32,621 nucleotides of DNA from Hyphomicrobiales bacterium (GTDB lineage: Bacteria; Pseudomonadota; Alphaproteobacteria; Rhizobiales; Rhizobiaceae). Positions 13,520-20,156 of the stretch are shown here, one piece after another. The DNA is taken from positions 18,484-51,104 of the forward strand of contig UCJD01000048.1 in NCBI GenBank assembly GCA_900472605.1. Direction: 5' to 3'. A program made the translations under genes and the position numbers. Position 1 is the first letter of the stretch; each line of letters begins with the position of its first letter. The notes beneath the pieces are model-generated. The model did not search any database, was not told the DNA's origin, and saw nothing but the letters and a program-made list of their open reading frames with translations.

Positions 13520-14881
13520 TCAGGCGACGGCAACAGCCGGCTGCGCATCGGCGGCCAGCATGCGGTGGATGGATTCGGCAGCATCGCGGCCATTGGCGAC
13601 GGCCGAGACGGTGAGATCGTTTCCGCCGAAGACGCAATCGCCGCCGGCCCAGACGCCCTCAAGCGAGGTACGACCTTCGGGATCCACGACAATGCGGCCT
13701 GATTCCAGGCGGAGGCTTCCGAGGCTCGACGAGACGAGGGCCTGGCCGATCGCCTTGAAGATCTGGTCGGCGGCGATCACGCCGGTTTCGCCTGTTGTCG
13801 CCAGGCGACCTTCCGACAGGGTGGTGTATTCGACCTCAAGGGCCGCGACCTTGCCGTCCTGCGCAAGAATCGCCTTCGGCGCCAGCCAGTGGCGGATGAT
13901 GACGCCCTTGGAGGTCGCCAGATCCTGCTCGAATTCGGAGGCGTTCATATGCTCCTTGCCGCGGCGGTAGCAGATCGTCACTTCCTCGGCGCCCAACAGC
14001 TTTGCCTGCACGGCTGCGTCGATGGCCGTCATGCCGCCGCCGAGCACGATGACGCGGCGGCCGATGGCGATGTCGGCCTTGTTGTCCGTCTGGCGCAGCG
14101 CGGCGATGAAATCGACGGCATCGTCGACGCCTGAAAGGTTTTCGCCCTCGACGCGCAGCGCGTTGACGCCTGAGAGACCGATGCCGAGGAAGACGGCGTC
14201 ATACTGTGCCTGCAGGTCGGCGAGCTGCAGATCGCGGCCGAGCAGCTGCCCGTGTCGGACCTCGATGCCGCCGATCGACAGCACGTAGTCAACTTCCTTC
14301 TGCGCGAAGCCGTCGACGGATTTGTAGGTGGCGATGCCGTACTCGTTGAGGCCGCCGGATTTCGGCTTGGCGTCGTAGATCACGACGTCGTGGCCCTTGA
14401 CCGCAAGGCGGTGAGCGGCGGCGAGCCCGGCAGGGCCGGCGCCGACGACGGCGATCTTCTTTCCCGTCCGCTCCGCGCGGTTGAAGAACTGCTTGTCGGC
14501 CTGCATCGCCGCATCGGTGGCATAGCGCTGCAGGCGGCCGATCTCGACAGGGCGTTCCTCGGCCGTGTTGCGCACACAGGCCTCTTCGCAGAGCTCTTCG
14601 GTGGGACAGACGCGAGCGCACATACCGCCCAGTATGTTCTGATCGAAGATGGTCTTGGCGGAGCCCAGCGGATTGCCAGTCGATATCTGCCGGATGAAGA
14701 GCGGGATATCGATGGCGGTGGGACAGGCCGTCATACAGGGCGCGTCATAACAGAAATAGCAGCGGTCGGAGGCGACCAGGGCCTCGTGCTTGTCGAGGCG
14801 GGGGTGAAGATCGGAGAAATTCTTGTCATACTCGGCGGGCGAAAGCCGGCCAGCATGAATCCCAGTGTCCAGACGTTCCAT
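13520..14881 (-). CDS. preT: dihydropyrimidine dehydrogenase, NAD(P)H-oxidising subunit PreT
   Basis: The electron-input subunit of dihydropyrimidine dehydrogenase, related to the GltD small subunit of glutamate synthase. The N-terminal Fe-S domain has C41-x2-C-x4-C-x3-C (CYFCYDAPCMTACP) and C88-x3-C-x5-C-x3-C (CARVCPTEELCEEAC). FAD binding is shown by VVGAGPAGLAAA (145-156), and the pyridine nucleotide site by VIVLGGGMTAIDAA (about 277-290). The frame is open to 14992, but the ATG at 14881 has GAGGGAA just upstream and gives 453 aa, consistent with the family. First gene of the preT-preA operon. A weaker RutR-like site lies 61-76 bp upstream of the start. Confidence 0.95.
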   Translation of the reverse strand: MERLDTGIHAGRLSPAEYDKNFSDLHPRLDKHEALVASDRCYFCYDAPCMTACPTAIDIPLFIRQISTGNPLGSAKTIFDQNILGGMCARVCPTEELCEEACVRNTAEERPVEIGRLQRYATDAAMQADKQFFNRAERTGKKIAVVGAGPAGLAAAHRLAVKGHDVVIYDAKPKSGGLNEYGIATYKSVDGFAQKEVDYVLSIGGIEVRHGQLLGRDLQLADLQAQYDAVFLGIGLSGVNALRVEGENLSGVDDAVDFIAALRQTDNKADIAIGRRVIVLGGGMTAIDAAVQAKLLGAEEVTICYRRGKEHMNASEFEQDLATSKGVIIRHWLAPKAILAQDGKVAALEVEYTTLSEGRLATTGETGVIAADQIFKAIGQALVSSSLGSLRLESGRIVVDPEGRTSLEGVWAGGDCVFGGNDLTVSAVANGRDAAESIHRMLAADAQPAVAVA

Positions 14882-14941
14882 TGAAGTTCCCTCATTATAG
14901 GTAAACGGCCAGTGGAACGAAGCGTAACTCAGGATAAAAAA

Positions 14942-14957
14942 TTTATCAAACGGTAAA
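14942..14957. promoter_or_regulatory. possible second RutR site upstream of preT
   Basis: TTTATCAAACGGTAAA matches 10 of the 14 fixed positions of the RutR consensus and shares the right half GGTAAA with the better site at 5189-5204. It lies 61-76 bp upstream of the preT start codon, a reasonable operator position. The match is weak on its own; the shared pathway raises it. Confidence 0.35.
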
Positions 14958-15024
14958 ATTTTGGCACGGGACCCATTTGCTGATCGACGCATCGTACTGT
15001 TTTAAAACGTTTTTTCCTGTCGCG

Positions 15025-15040
15025 ATTGACGGCTGTCAAT
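15025..15040. repeat. perfect 6-bp palindrome ATTGAC-N4-GTCAAT
   Basis: ATTGAC (15025-15030) and GTCAAT (15035-15040) are perfect inverted copies around GGCT. The spacing differs by two bases from a RutR site, so a different repressor or activator would be expected. It is upstream of both preT (leftward) and the EcfG promoter (rightward). Confidence 0.35.
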
Positions 15041-15122
15041 TCATATGGAGCCTCCCAGAGGCGATGCTGATCTTGCGAGCCGGAGGAGAGCGGAAAAAAT
15101 TCGAGATTTTTCGAATAATGCG

Positions 15123-15147
15123 GGAACCATTCGGCTCACGGCTCGTT
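15123..15147 (+). promoter_or_regulatory. EcfG-type promoter for the candidate small RNA
   Basis: GGAAC at 15123-15127 and CGTT at 15144-15147 with a 16-bp spacer is an exact match to the alphaproteobacterial EcfG (general stress sigma) consensus. It points rightward, away from preT and toward the 3' end of the oppositely oriented kinase, so it does not precede any protein gene. Transcription would start about 15153-15156. Confidence 0.75.
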
Positions 15148-15154
15148 AAAGCGA

Positions 15155-15282
15155 TATCCGAATGGTGATCGCATCGACCCAAAAATGCGCGCCCCCAAAC
15201 CACCTTCGGATCGACACTCACGGTCCCCTCCCGGTGAGTGAAAACAGCCGGTGCGCCGCCCTCGCACTGGCTGTTTTCTTGT
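15155..15282 (+). ncRNA. candidate EcfG-dependent small RNA with C-rich loops
   Basis: Predicted from sequence only. An exact EcfG promoter ends eight bases before the start. The transcript can fold into three hairpins. Hairpin 1 pairs 15156-15167 with 15201-15211 (11 bp, one bulged base at 15163); inside it 15170-15174 pairs with 15185-15189, leaving single-stranded CGACCCAAAA and CGCCCCCAAAC. Hairpin 2 is a 7-bp stem, 15215-15221 with 15234-15240, closing GGTCCCCTCCCG. Hairpin 3 is the 16-bp terminator stem. The C-rich loops could pair with Shine-Dalgarno regions. Promoter class, size, C-rich 5' loop and terminator resemble GsrN of Caulobacter, a stress-sigma-dependent sRNA, but I cannot show homology. 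No ORF longer than a few codons lies inside. Confidence 0.6.
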
Positions 15283-15283
15283 G
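15240..15283 (+). terminator. intrinsic terminator of the candidate sRNA
   Basis: Arms 15240-15255 and 15263-15278 pair over 16 bp (one G-U in rightward RNA) around a 7-nt loop. The right arm ends in GTTTTC and is followed by TTGT, giving a U-rich tail. On the other strand the G-U becomes an A-C mismatch but the A-run gives a U-tract too, so it could also end leftward transcription from the kinase gene at 15327. Confidence 0.75.
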
Positions 15284-15326
15284 CGCGGCTTTCAGGAACA
15301 TTGGATGAAAAGTCAGGTGGTGACGG

Positions 15327-16361
15327 TCAGATGCCGCCAAGCTGCTGTGGCGCACGCTTCAGAATTTCGAATTCTGTATCCGGAATGAGAAGGTTGTACT
15401 CAATACGTCCGGGCGTCAGGTGCAGATCCGCCTTGCCGTTCACTGAGGAGGGAACGACGCGTTCCAGCACGATGCGGCCGAAACTGTTGTCGCTGAATTC
15501 ATGCACCTCATCGGCGTTGGGCAGGGTTTCGATCCAGGTAACGCTGATTGCCTTGCGGTCACCGTGCATGGTTTCCCGACAATCGAGCGAAATTGCCGGC
15601 GCACCACCGGCGATGGCGCCGAAGGTCGCCGAATTGACGATCAATTCGTGAAGCGCAAGGCCAACATGCACCGCCGCGTTTGGCGTCAGGTGAACGTTCA
15701 GGCCTGTGACGGGCAGAGGGCCGGTGCTTTCCGGCCAATACGGTGCAAACTGCTTGCGGGTGAGTTCGAAGAGGAAGGCGCCGCGCCAGCTGCTATCGGT
15801 GATGAGGTCTTGGGAATTCGACAGCGACTGCAGCCGACCGCGGAACTTCACGAGGAAGCTGTCGAGAGACAGCGTGTTGCGAGCGGTCTGCGTTGCGATG
15901 CCCTGGATGATGGCGAGCAGGTTTTTCGAGCGGTGCGAGAGTTCGCGCAGAAGCGATTTCAGCACCTTCTCGCGGTGCCGCGTCTCCGTGATCTCGGTAA
16001 TGATCGACAGCAGTCCGATCTCTCGGTTAAGGCTGACGCGCTGCACCTTGATCTCGTAGGTGCGCATTTCGCCGTCGATGGCTATATCGACCTCTGTGCT
16101 CGCCGGGGTGCCGCTTTCCAACACCTTGCGCTTCAGCGCCTCAAGATTTCGTCCGTGCACCTCGCCGAACATGTCGACGTCGCTGCCACCGGAAAACTGC
16201 ACGTCCTCAAGATAGGAGGGAAGGTTCTCGGCGTAGACGATGCTGAGGTCGGCGTCCTGGTAGACAACGGCAATACCTGCGCTTTGCAGCACAGATTCCA
16301 TCAGCAACGCTTTGCCTTCCAGTGCGAAGGGTGTGCCGGGAAATGGTCCAGTCCTATTCAC
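15327..16361 (-). CDS. HRxxN-type (HWE/HisKA_2) sensor kinase of the general stress response
   Basis: A 344-aa sensor kinase, probably cytoplasmic since no membrane segment is seen. A PAS domain (about 20-130, SVLQSAGIAVVYQDADLSIVYAENLP) precedes a HisKA_2/HWE kinase whose phosphoacceptor is H143 in LLRELSHRSKNLLAII, the HRxxN signature of kinases that phosphorylate PhyR. The ATPase part has ALHELIVNSATFGAIAG (N box) and, further on, NSFGRIVLERVV. Start is GTG at 16361 with AAGGAAAGG upstream; ATG at 16301 is the alternative. Position beside phyR and a perfect EcfG promoter make it the likely PhyK-type partner. The signal sensed by the PAS is unknown. Confidence 0.9.
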   Translation of the reverse strand: MNRTGPFPGTPFALEGKALLMESVLQSAGIAVVYQDADLSIVYAENLPSYLEDVQFSGGSDVDMFGEVHGRNLEALKRKVLESGTPASTEVDIAIDGEMRTYEIKVQRVSLNREIGLLSIITEITETRHREKVLKSLLRELSHRSKNLLAIIQGIATQTARNTLSLDSFLVKFRGRLQSLSNSQDLITDSSWRGAFLFELTRKQFAPYWPESTGPLPVTGLNVHLTPNAAVHVGLALHELIVNSATFGAIAGGAPAISLDCRETMHGDRKAISVTWIETLPNADEVHEFSDNSFGRIVLERVVPSSVNGKADLHLTPGRIEYNLLIPDTEFEILKRAPQQLGGI

Positions 16362-16484
16362 CCAGCTGCCTTTCCTTCGATCCGTTTGTGCCGTCGGCAG
16401 ATCGCCACATCTGCGTATCGCTTCTTTTTAGAGGCAAGCGCTAGATAAAATCTTAATATCCGGAGAGCGCCCCAGTTGGACTGG

Positions 16485-16509
16485 AACGCCCTTTGTTTCG
16501 CGTTGTTCC
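16485..16509 (-). promoter_or_regulatory. EcfG-type promoter of the sensor kinase gene
   Basis: Leftward GGAAC (16509-16505), a 16-bp spacer and CGTT (16488-16485) match the EcfG consensus exactly. It lies between phyR (stop at 16530) and the kinase, with a predicted leader of about 115 nt. The kinase is thus likely part of a positive feedback loop. Confidence 0.75.
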
Positions 16510-16529
16510 GCAATCGCTGAAATAATGTG

Positions 16530-17324
16530 TCAGGCGGCCGCTTTTGTGCTCTCGTTGAAGAACAGCGCCTGGCTGATCAGAGCCTTGACCATGTCGGGGT
16601 TGAAAGGCTTGGTCACGAGGAAGGTCGGCTCGGGACGCTCGCCGGTCAAAAGGCGCTCGGGGAAGGCGGTGATGAAGATCACCGGCACGCTCGATGTCTT
16701 CAGGATATCGTTGACCGCGTCGATACCCGAGCTGCCGTCGGCGAGCTGGATGTCGGCGAGAACCATGCTCGGCTTGGTCTTGTTGTAGAGCGCCACGGCT
16801 TCCGTGTGGGTGCGGGCGATGCCGGTGACGCGGTGGCCGAGGCTTTCGACCATCTGCTCGATATCCATGGCGATCAGCGGTTCGTCCTCGATGATCATGA
16901 TATCCGTCGCGACCTGCCGGGAAATTTCGCGCGATGCGCTGTCGAGCAGGTTTGCCACTTCGCTCTCCTCGCTGTCGAGGATTTCGGCGATCTCGCCGAC
17001 GCGGAAGTTTTCGACCGACGCCAGGATGAATGCCTGGCGGGCGCGCGGCGAGACCTTGCCGAGGTTGATGGTGGCGCGCTGCTCCCAGGCGTATGGGGAG
17101 GAGGGTTCCGGAATCTGAACTGTCGAGGAACCAAACAGTGCCGTGAACAGTTTGTAGAGTGCGACACGGTCGTTCGACGTATCGGGAAAAATGGATATGT
17201 CGGCAATGATTGCCTCAAGCACTGCGGCGACATATGCGTCGCCAGATGTCTGTGTGCCGGTCAACGCCCGTGAATAGCGGCGCAGATAAGGAAGGTGCGG
17301 CGCAATTCGAGTAGAAAGTGTCAT
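16530..17324 (-). CDS. phyR: general stress response regulator PhyR (sigma-like domain plus receiver)
   Basis: The anti-anti-sigma factor of the general stress response. On phosphorylation it binds NepR and frees EcfG. The 264-aa chain has the diagnostic order: an N-terminal sigma-like domain (about 1-130, with APHLPYLRRYSRALTG and a sigma4-like LGKVSPRARQAFILASVENFRVGEIAEIL), then a receiver (about 141-255) with E146/D147, phospho-Asp D191 (LADIQL), T219 and K239. The frame extends upstream to 17576, but ATG 17324 has GGGAGC at good spacing and matches the family start. It is divergent from nepR-ecfG and has its own perfect EcfG promoter. Confidence 0.97.
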   Translation of the reverse strand: MTLSTRIAPHLPYLRRYSRALTGTQTSGDAYVAAVLEAIIADISIFPDTSNDRVALYKLFTALFGSSTVQIPEPSSPYAWEQRATINLGKVSPRARQAFILASVENFRVGEIAEILDSEESEVANLLDSASREISRQVATDIMIIEDEPLIAMDIEQMVESLGHRVTGIARTHTEAVALYNKTKPSMVLADIQLADGSSGIDAVNDILKTSSVPVIFITAFPERLLTGERPEPTFLVTKPFNPDMVKALISQALFFNESTKAAA

Positions 17325-17371
17325 AGAAAGCTCCCATAAGCAGGGCCGAAAAACAGCTCCAGTGCATCGAG

Positions 17372-17397
17372 AACGCACACTACCTGAAAAAAGTTCC
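17372..17397 (-). promoter_or_regulatory. EcfG-type promoter of phyR
   Basis: Leftward GGAAC (17397-17393), 17-bp spacer, CGTT (17375-17372): exact consensus. The predicted leader to the phyR ATG is about 40 nt. Confidence 0.78.
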
Positions 17398-17406
17398 AGA
17401 AGATCA

Positions 17407-17431
17407 GGAACTTTTTTTACCACCGCGCATT
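17407..17431 (+). promoter_or_regulatory. EcfG-like promoter of nepR-ecfG
   Basis: Rightward GGAAC (17407-17411), 16-bp spacer, CATT (17428-17431), one base off consensus in the -10. Its -35 is back-to-back with that of the phyR promoter, nine bases apart, forming an inverted repeat GGAACTTTTTT on both strands. The leader to nepR would be about 155 nt. Confidence 0.55.
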
Positions 17432-17597
17432 CTACTGCCCACGAGAAGGGGCTCAACGTAAACCGACCTGCGACACCATATCCATTCCGACAGGGTTGTC
17501 CGGCGAGTATTCGACCGAGGCGGCGGGGGACCGGAATGATGGCTTTCCCGCAGCGGCAAGCGAGGCTTAGAGACAACAGACAAGAAGTGAAAAGTTA

Positions 17598-17801
17598 ATG
17601 ACAAGCCGGAACAACGAAGACATAGACGGCCAACGCGCTGAGTTACGTGCAAGCGATATCATGGACCCCAACAGCCAGATCGGGGTGCGCCTGAGGTCGC
17701 TTTACGCTGCCGCTCAGGAAGAAGCGATCCCTGATCGTTTCCTCGATCTCCTAGAAAAGCTCGACCAGGCCGAAATGGCCTCGGCCAAAGCAGCGAAGTG
17801 A
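17598..17801 (+). CDS. nepR: anti-sigma factor NepR
   Basis: A 67-aa anti-sigma factor that holds EcfG inactive until phosphorylated PhyR captures it. The conserved NepR core is IGVRLRSLYAAAQEEAIPDRFLDLLEKLD (about residues 28-56), with flexible, charged ends as usual. It is immediately followed by ecfG (10 bp) and divergent from phyR, the canonical arrangement. The Shine-Dalgarno is poor (AAGAAG-like), which may keep synthesis low relative to the sigma factor. Confidence 0.95.
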   Translation: MTSRNNEDIDGQRAELRASDIMDPNSQIGVRLRSLYAAAQEEAIPDRFLDLLEKLDQAEMASAKAAK

Positions 17802-17811
17802 AGGTCGATCT

Positions 17812-18366
17812 ATGGACAAGCAGCAACCAAGCTTCAAACGCGAGCTCCTATCGGCTCTTCCAAGCCTGCGTGCTTTCGCCATCTCGCTGATCGGTCGTCA
17901 TGACCGTGCCGATGACCTCGTGCAGGACACCATCATGAAGGCGTGGGCCAAGCAGGACCACTTCGAGATGGGAACCAACATGAAGGCCTGGCTCTTCACC
18001 ATCCTGCGCAACGAGCTCTATAGCCAGATGCGCAAGGCGGGCCGCGAGATTCAGGATAGCGACGGTCTCTTCACGGAGTCCATGGCGACGCATCCGTCGC
18101 AGTATGGGGCGCTCGACCTGCAGGACTTCAAGAAGGCGCTTGAGCAATTGCCGAGCGACCAACGCGAAGCGATCATTCTGGTCGGCGCATCCGGTTTCTC
18201 TTACGAGGAAGCCGCCGAAATCTGCGGCTGCGCGGTCGGAACGATCAAGAGCCGCGTCAATCGCGCCCGCCAGCGGCTGCAGGAAATGCTTCAGATCACC
18301 GGCGAAGCCGATTTCGGACCGGATGCGACGTCGTCGCCGCTGACCTCCAAGGCCTTTGCGTTCTGA
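17812..18366 (+). CDS. ecfG: ECF-family general stress sigma factor EcfG
   Basis: The ECF15-type sigma factor (also called RpoE2/SigT) that directs RNA polymerase to GGAAC-N16/17-CGTT promoters under stress. The 184-aa protein has sigma2 (about 12-80: SLRAFAISLIGRHDRADDLVQDTIMKAWAKQDHF and WLFTILRNELYSQMRK) and sigma4 (about 115-165: LEQLPSDQREAIILVGASGFSYEEAAEICGCAVGTIKSRVNRARQRL). No extra C-terminal domain is present. It is cotranscribed with nepR and ends at a strong terminator. At least four EcfG-type promoters in this window are probable targets. Confidence 0.97.
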   Translation: MDKQQPSFKRELLSALPSLRAFAISLIGRHDRADDLVQDTIMKAWAKQDHFEMGTNMKAWLFTILRNELYSQMRKAGREIQDSDGLFTESMATHPSQYGALDLQDFKKALEQLPSDQREAIILVGASGFSYEEAAEICGCAVGTIKSRVNRARQRLQEMLQITGEADFGPDATSSPLTSKAFAF

Positions 18367-18390
18367 TAACAGCGTTCTACAACGGACGAG

Positions 18391-18430
18391 AAAAAACCGG
18401 CTGACCCTTGTGGGCGCCGGTTTTTTCATG
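18391..18430 (+). terminator. intrinsic terminator after ecfG
   Basis: Arms AAAAAACCGGC (18391-18401) and GCCGGTTTTTT (18416-18426) pair perfectly over 11 bp, with T6 in the right arm and A6 in the left. It can terminate both ecfG and the convergent membrane-protein gene ending at 18455. Confidence 0.9.
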
Positions 18431-18454
18431 CGTCGAGCAAAAGCGGCAACGCCG

Positions 18455-18856
18455 TCAGTCGCGGCCCTTCGAGGTAAAGAGATTGGCGGCGACCATGGCG
18501 GCGATGACGCCAGCGGTTAGCAGCGGCTGCGACCGGATCAGGCCGAGGCTTGCGGCGGCAGCCGTTTCAAATGCCTGCTTGCGTTCCCTCGAACGTTTGG
18601 CCTCCTGTGCGTTCATCACCATCATGACGATCATCACGATGATTGCGATCAGAAGCGCGCAGGCAGCGAGGAAGAGTGCAGCCCCAACGGCGCCGTAAAT
18701 GCCGGCAAGCCAGATGGTGCCTGCGGCGACGGCGAGCGCATAGGCCGTCAGGACGAAAATCGCGGCGATGGCAATGAAAATACCGTTGCGCTTGGTGCGC
18801 GCAACGGTGCGGTGAACACTCGTGCCTACCAGGAGGCTGAGGATCGGGAACAGCAT
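18455..18856 (-). CDS. small inner-membrane protein, stress-locus associated
   Basis: A 133-aa membrane protein. Two strongly hydrophobic segments (about 26-50, GIFIAIAAIFVLTAYALAVAAG, and 52-82, GAVGAALFLAACALLIAIIVMIVMMVM) are followed by a charged stretch (NAQEAKRSRERKQAFE) and a weaker C-terminal hydrophobic segment. The layout resembles small phage-holin-superfamily/Actinobacterial-type membrane proteins found near stress genes, but I do not assign a family. AAGGAGG precedes the ATG at 18856. It starts nine bases after the YqjD-like gene and shares its EcfG promoter. Confidence 0.8.
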   Translation of the reverse strand: MLFPILSLLVGTSVHRTVARTKRNGIFIAIAAIFVLTAYALAVAAGTIWLAGIYGAVGAALFLAACALLIAIIVMIVMMVMNAQEAKRSRERKQAFETAAAASLGLIRSQPLLTAGVIAAMVAANLFTSKGRD

Positions 18857-18865
18857 CTAGCCTCC

Positions 18866-19213
18866 TTAGCGTCGTGCCAGGAGGGCAACGACCAGTCCGA
18901 ATGCGGCAGCAGCGCCGATGGTGGCGACCGGATGCCTGCGAACGGTGTCGCGCACTTCGGACGCACCGCGCAGATAACCATCCTGCAGGTCGCGCAGCAA
19001 GTCCTCGCTGCGGGCAACGAGATCTTCGTATCCGGATGCCGCCTGGGCGGTCAGTTTCTCGCTCTGCTTGCGCGAGCTTTTTCCCACCATCTTGGTGAGC
19101 GAAGCAATTTCATCCTGCAGGGATGCGATCTGGTCCTCGATCGTTGCCTCAATGTTGTGAAGAGCGGCGCTGCCGTTGCGACGGTGACGGCCGGACTGAA
19201 GGAAAGATGCCAT
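18866..19213 (-). CDS. DUF883 (ElaB/YqjD-like) membrane-anchored protein
   Basis: A 115-aa protein of the ElaB/YqjD/YgaM type. A helical, probably coiled-coil region (about 20-80: HNIEATIEDQIASLQDEIASLTKMVGKSSRKQSEKL) leads to the family hallmark VRRHPVATIGAAAAFGLVVALLARR, a single C-terminal membrane anchor with small-residue pattern and terminal RR. E. coli relatives are stationary-phase proteins that bind ribosomes. GGAG at proper distance selects ATG 19213 over ATG 19225. A perfect EcfG promoter about 110 bp upstream supports a stress role. Confidence 0.88.
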   Translation of the reverse strand: MASFLQSGRHRRNGSAALHNIEATIEDQIASLQDEIASLTKMVGKSSRKQSEKLTAQAASGYEDLVARSEDLLRDLQDGYLRGASEVRDTVRRHPVATIGAAAAFGLVVALLARR

Positions 19214-19322
19214 GGTTTTCTCCATTGTTACGGCGCGGCTTCGCACCGCCTGGTTAAACACAGGATCAAAACACAAGCTTGCATGAACACAGATGCCCGG
19301 CAATGACCCAAATCAATGACTT

Positions 19323-19348
19323 AACGCGGGTTGTGGGCAAAAGGTTCC
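19323..19348 (-). promoter_or_regulatory. EcfG-type promoter of the DUF883/membrane-protein operon
   Basis: Leftward GGAAC (19348-19344), 17-bp spacer, CGTT (19326-19323): exact consensus. It begins eight bases after the hmuV stop, so hmu read-through could also reach this operon. Confidence 0.75.
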
Positions 19349-19355
19349 GCCAGGC

Positions 19356-20147
19356 TCAGCCGCCGACGGCGCTGTGGGCGAGAACGAAAGGTGTGCCGTC
19401 ATCGGGCACTCTGTTGATGCGCAGCGGGCATCCGAAGACGGAGCGCATGGTCTCGTCGGTCAGCACCTCGTGCACCGTGCCGCGAGCGGCGAGACCGCCC
19501 TGCTGCATCAGGATGATCTGGTCGGCGAAGAGCGCCGTCAGGTTGAGGTCGTGCATGACCGCAATGACGCCGCCGCCGGCATCGCAGAAGGCGCGGGCAA
19601 GCCGCATGATCGTCAGCTGGTGGCTGATGTCGAGACTGGAGACCGGCTCGTCGAGGAGAAGCCAGCGCGGCTTGCCCTCGACGACGGGCTCGGAAATCTG
19701 GCAGAGAACGCGAGCAAGCTGCACGCGCTGCTGCTCGCCGCCGGAAAGGTGCTGGTAGAAGCGCCCCTCGTAACCGTCGAGATCGACGGAAGACAGCGCC
19801 TTGGCGGCCGTCTGTTCGGCGCGTTCGGGATTGCGGTTCAATCCCGAGGTCAGGCCCATACGGACGATCTCGCGGACGGTGAAGGGGAAGGAGATGTTGC
19901 TGGCCTGTGGCAGCACACCGCGCACGGCCGCCAGCTGGTATGGCTGGAGCCCGCGCACGTCCTCGCCGTTGATGCGGATCGAGCCATTGTAGGGCAGTTC
20001 GCCGGATACGGCCTTCATCGTGGTCGTCTTGCCGGAGCCGTTCGGCCCGGCGATCGCCGTCAGCTTGCCCGAAGCGGCGGTGAAGCCGACGTCTTCAACG
20101 ATGGTTTTGCCCGAGAGGCGGACGGAGACGCCGGAGACTTCGATCAT
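19356..20147 (-). CDS. hmuV: haemin ABC importer ATPase HmuV
   Basis: ATPase of the haemin importer HmuTUV, on the cytoplasmic side of the inner membrane. The 263-aa protein has Walker A GPNGSGKTT, LSGGEQQRVQLAR signature, Walker B WLLLDEPVSSLD and the switch His in VMHDLN. The EPVVEGKPRWLLL stretch between signature and Walker B is typical of HmuV. Last gene of the leftward hmuPSTUV operon, nine bases after hmuU. Confidence 0.96.
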   Translation of the reverse strand: MIEVSGVSVRLSGKTIVEDVGFTAASGKLTAIAGPNGSGKTTTMKAVSGELPYNGSIRINGEDVRGLQPYQLAAVRGVLPQASNISFPFTVREIVRMGLTSGLNRNPERAEQTAAKALSSVDLDGYEGRFYQHLSGGEQQRVQLARVLCQISEPVVEGKPRWLLLDEPVSSLDISHQLTIMRLARAFCDAGGGVIAVMHDLNLTALFADQIILMQQGGLAARGTVHEVLTDETMRSVFGCPLRINRVPDDGTPFVLAHSAVGG

Positions 20148-20156
20148 GGCAACTAC

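Larger units (their letters stand above)
14882..15326. other. 445-bp intergenic region between preT and the stress kinase
   Basis: No protein gene is supported here. From left to right it holds the preT ribosome-binding site, a RutR-like site (14942-14957), a palindrome (15025-15040), a small inverted repeat ATTCGA/TCGAAT (15099-15104 and 15111-15116), a perfect rightward EcfG promoter (15123-15147), and a structured, terminator-bounded segment (about 15155-15282) interpreted as a small RNA. The rest, about 15284-15326, shows nothing I can name. Confidence 0.6.

Noticed and set aside
14894..14899. TATAAT on the leftward strand just before preT
   Set aside because: Perfect -10 by sequence, but it would place the transcript start inside or after the preT ribosome-binding site and no -35 lies at the right distance.
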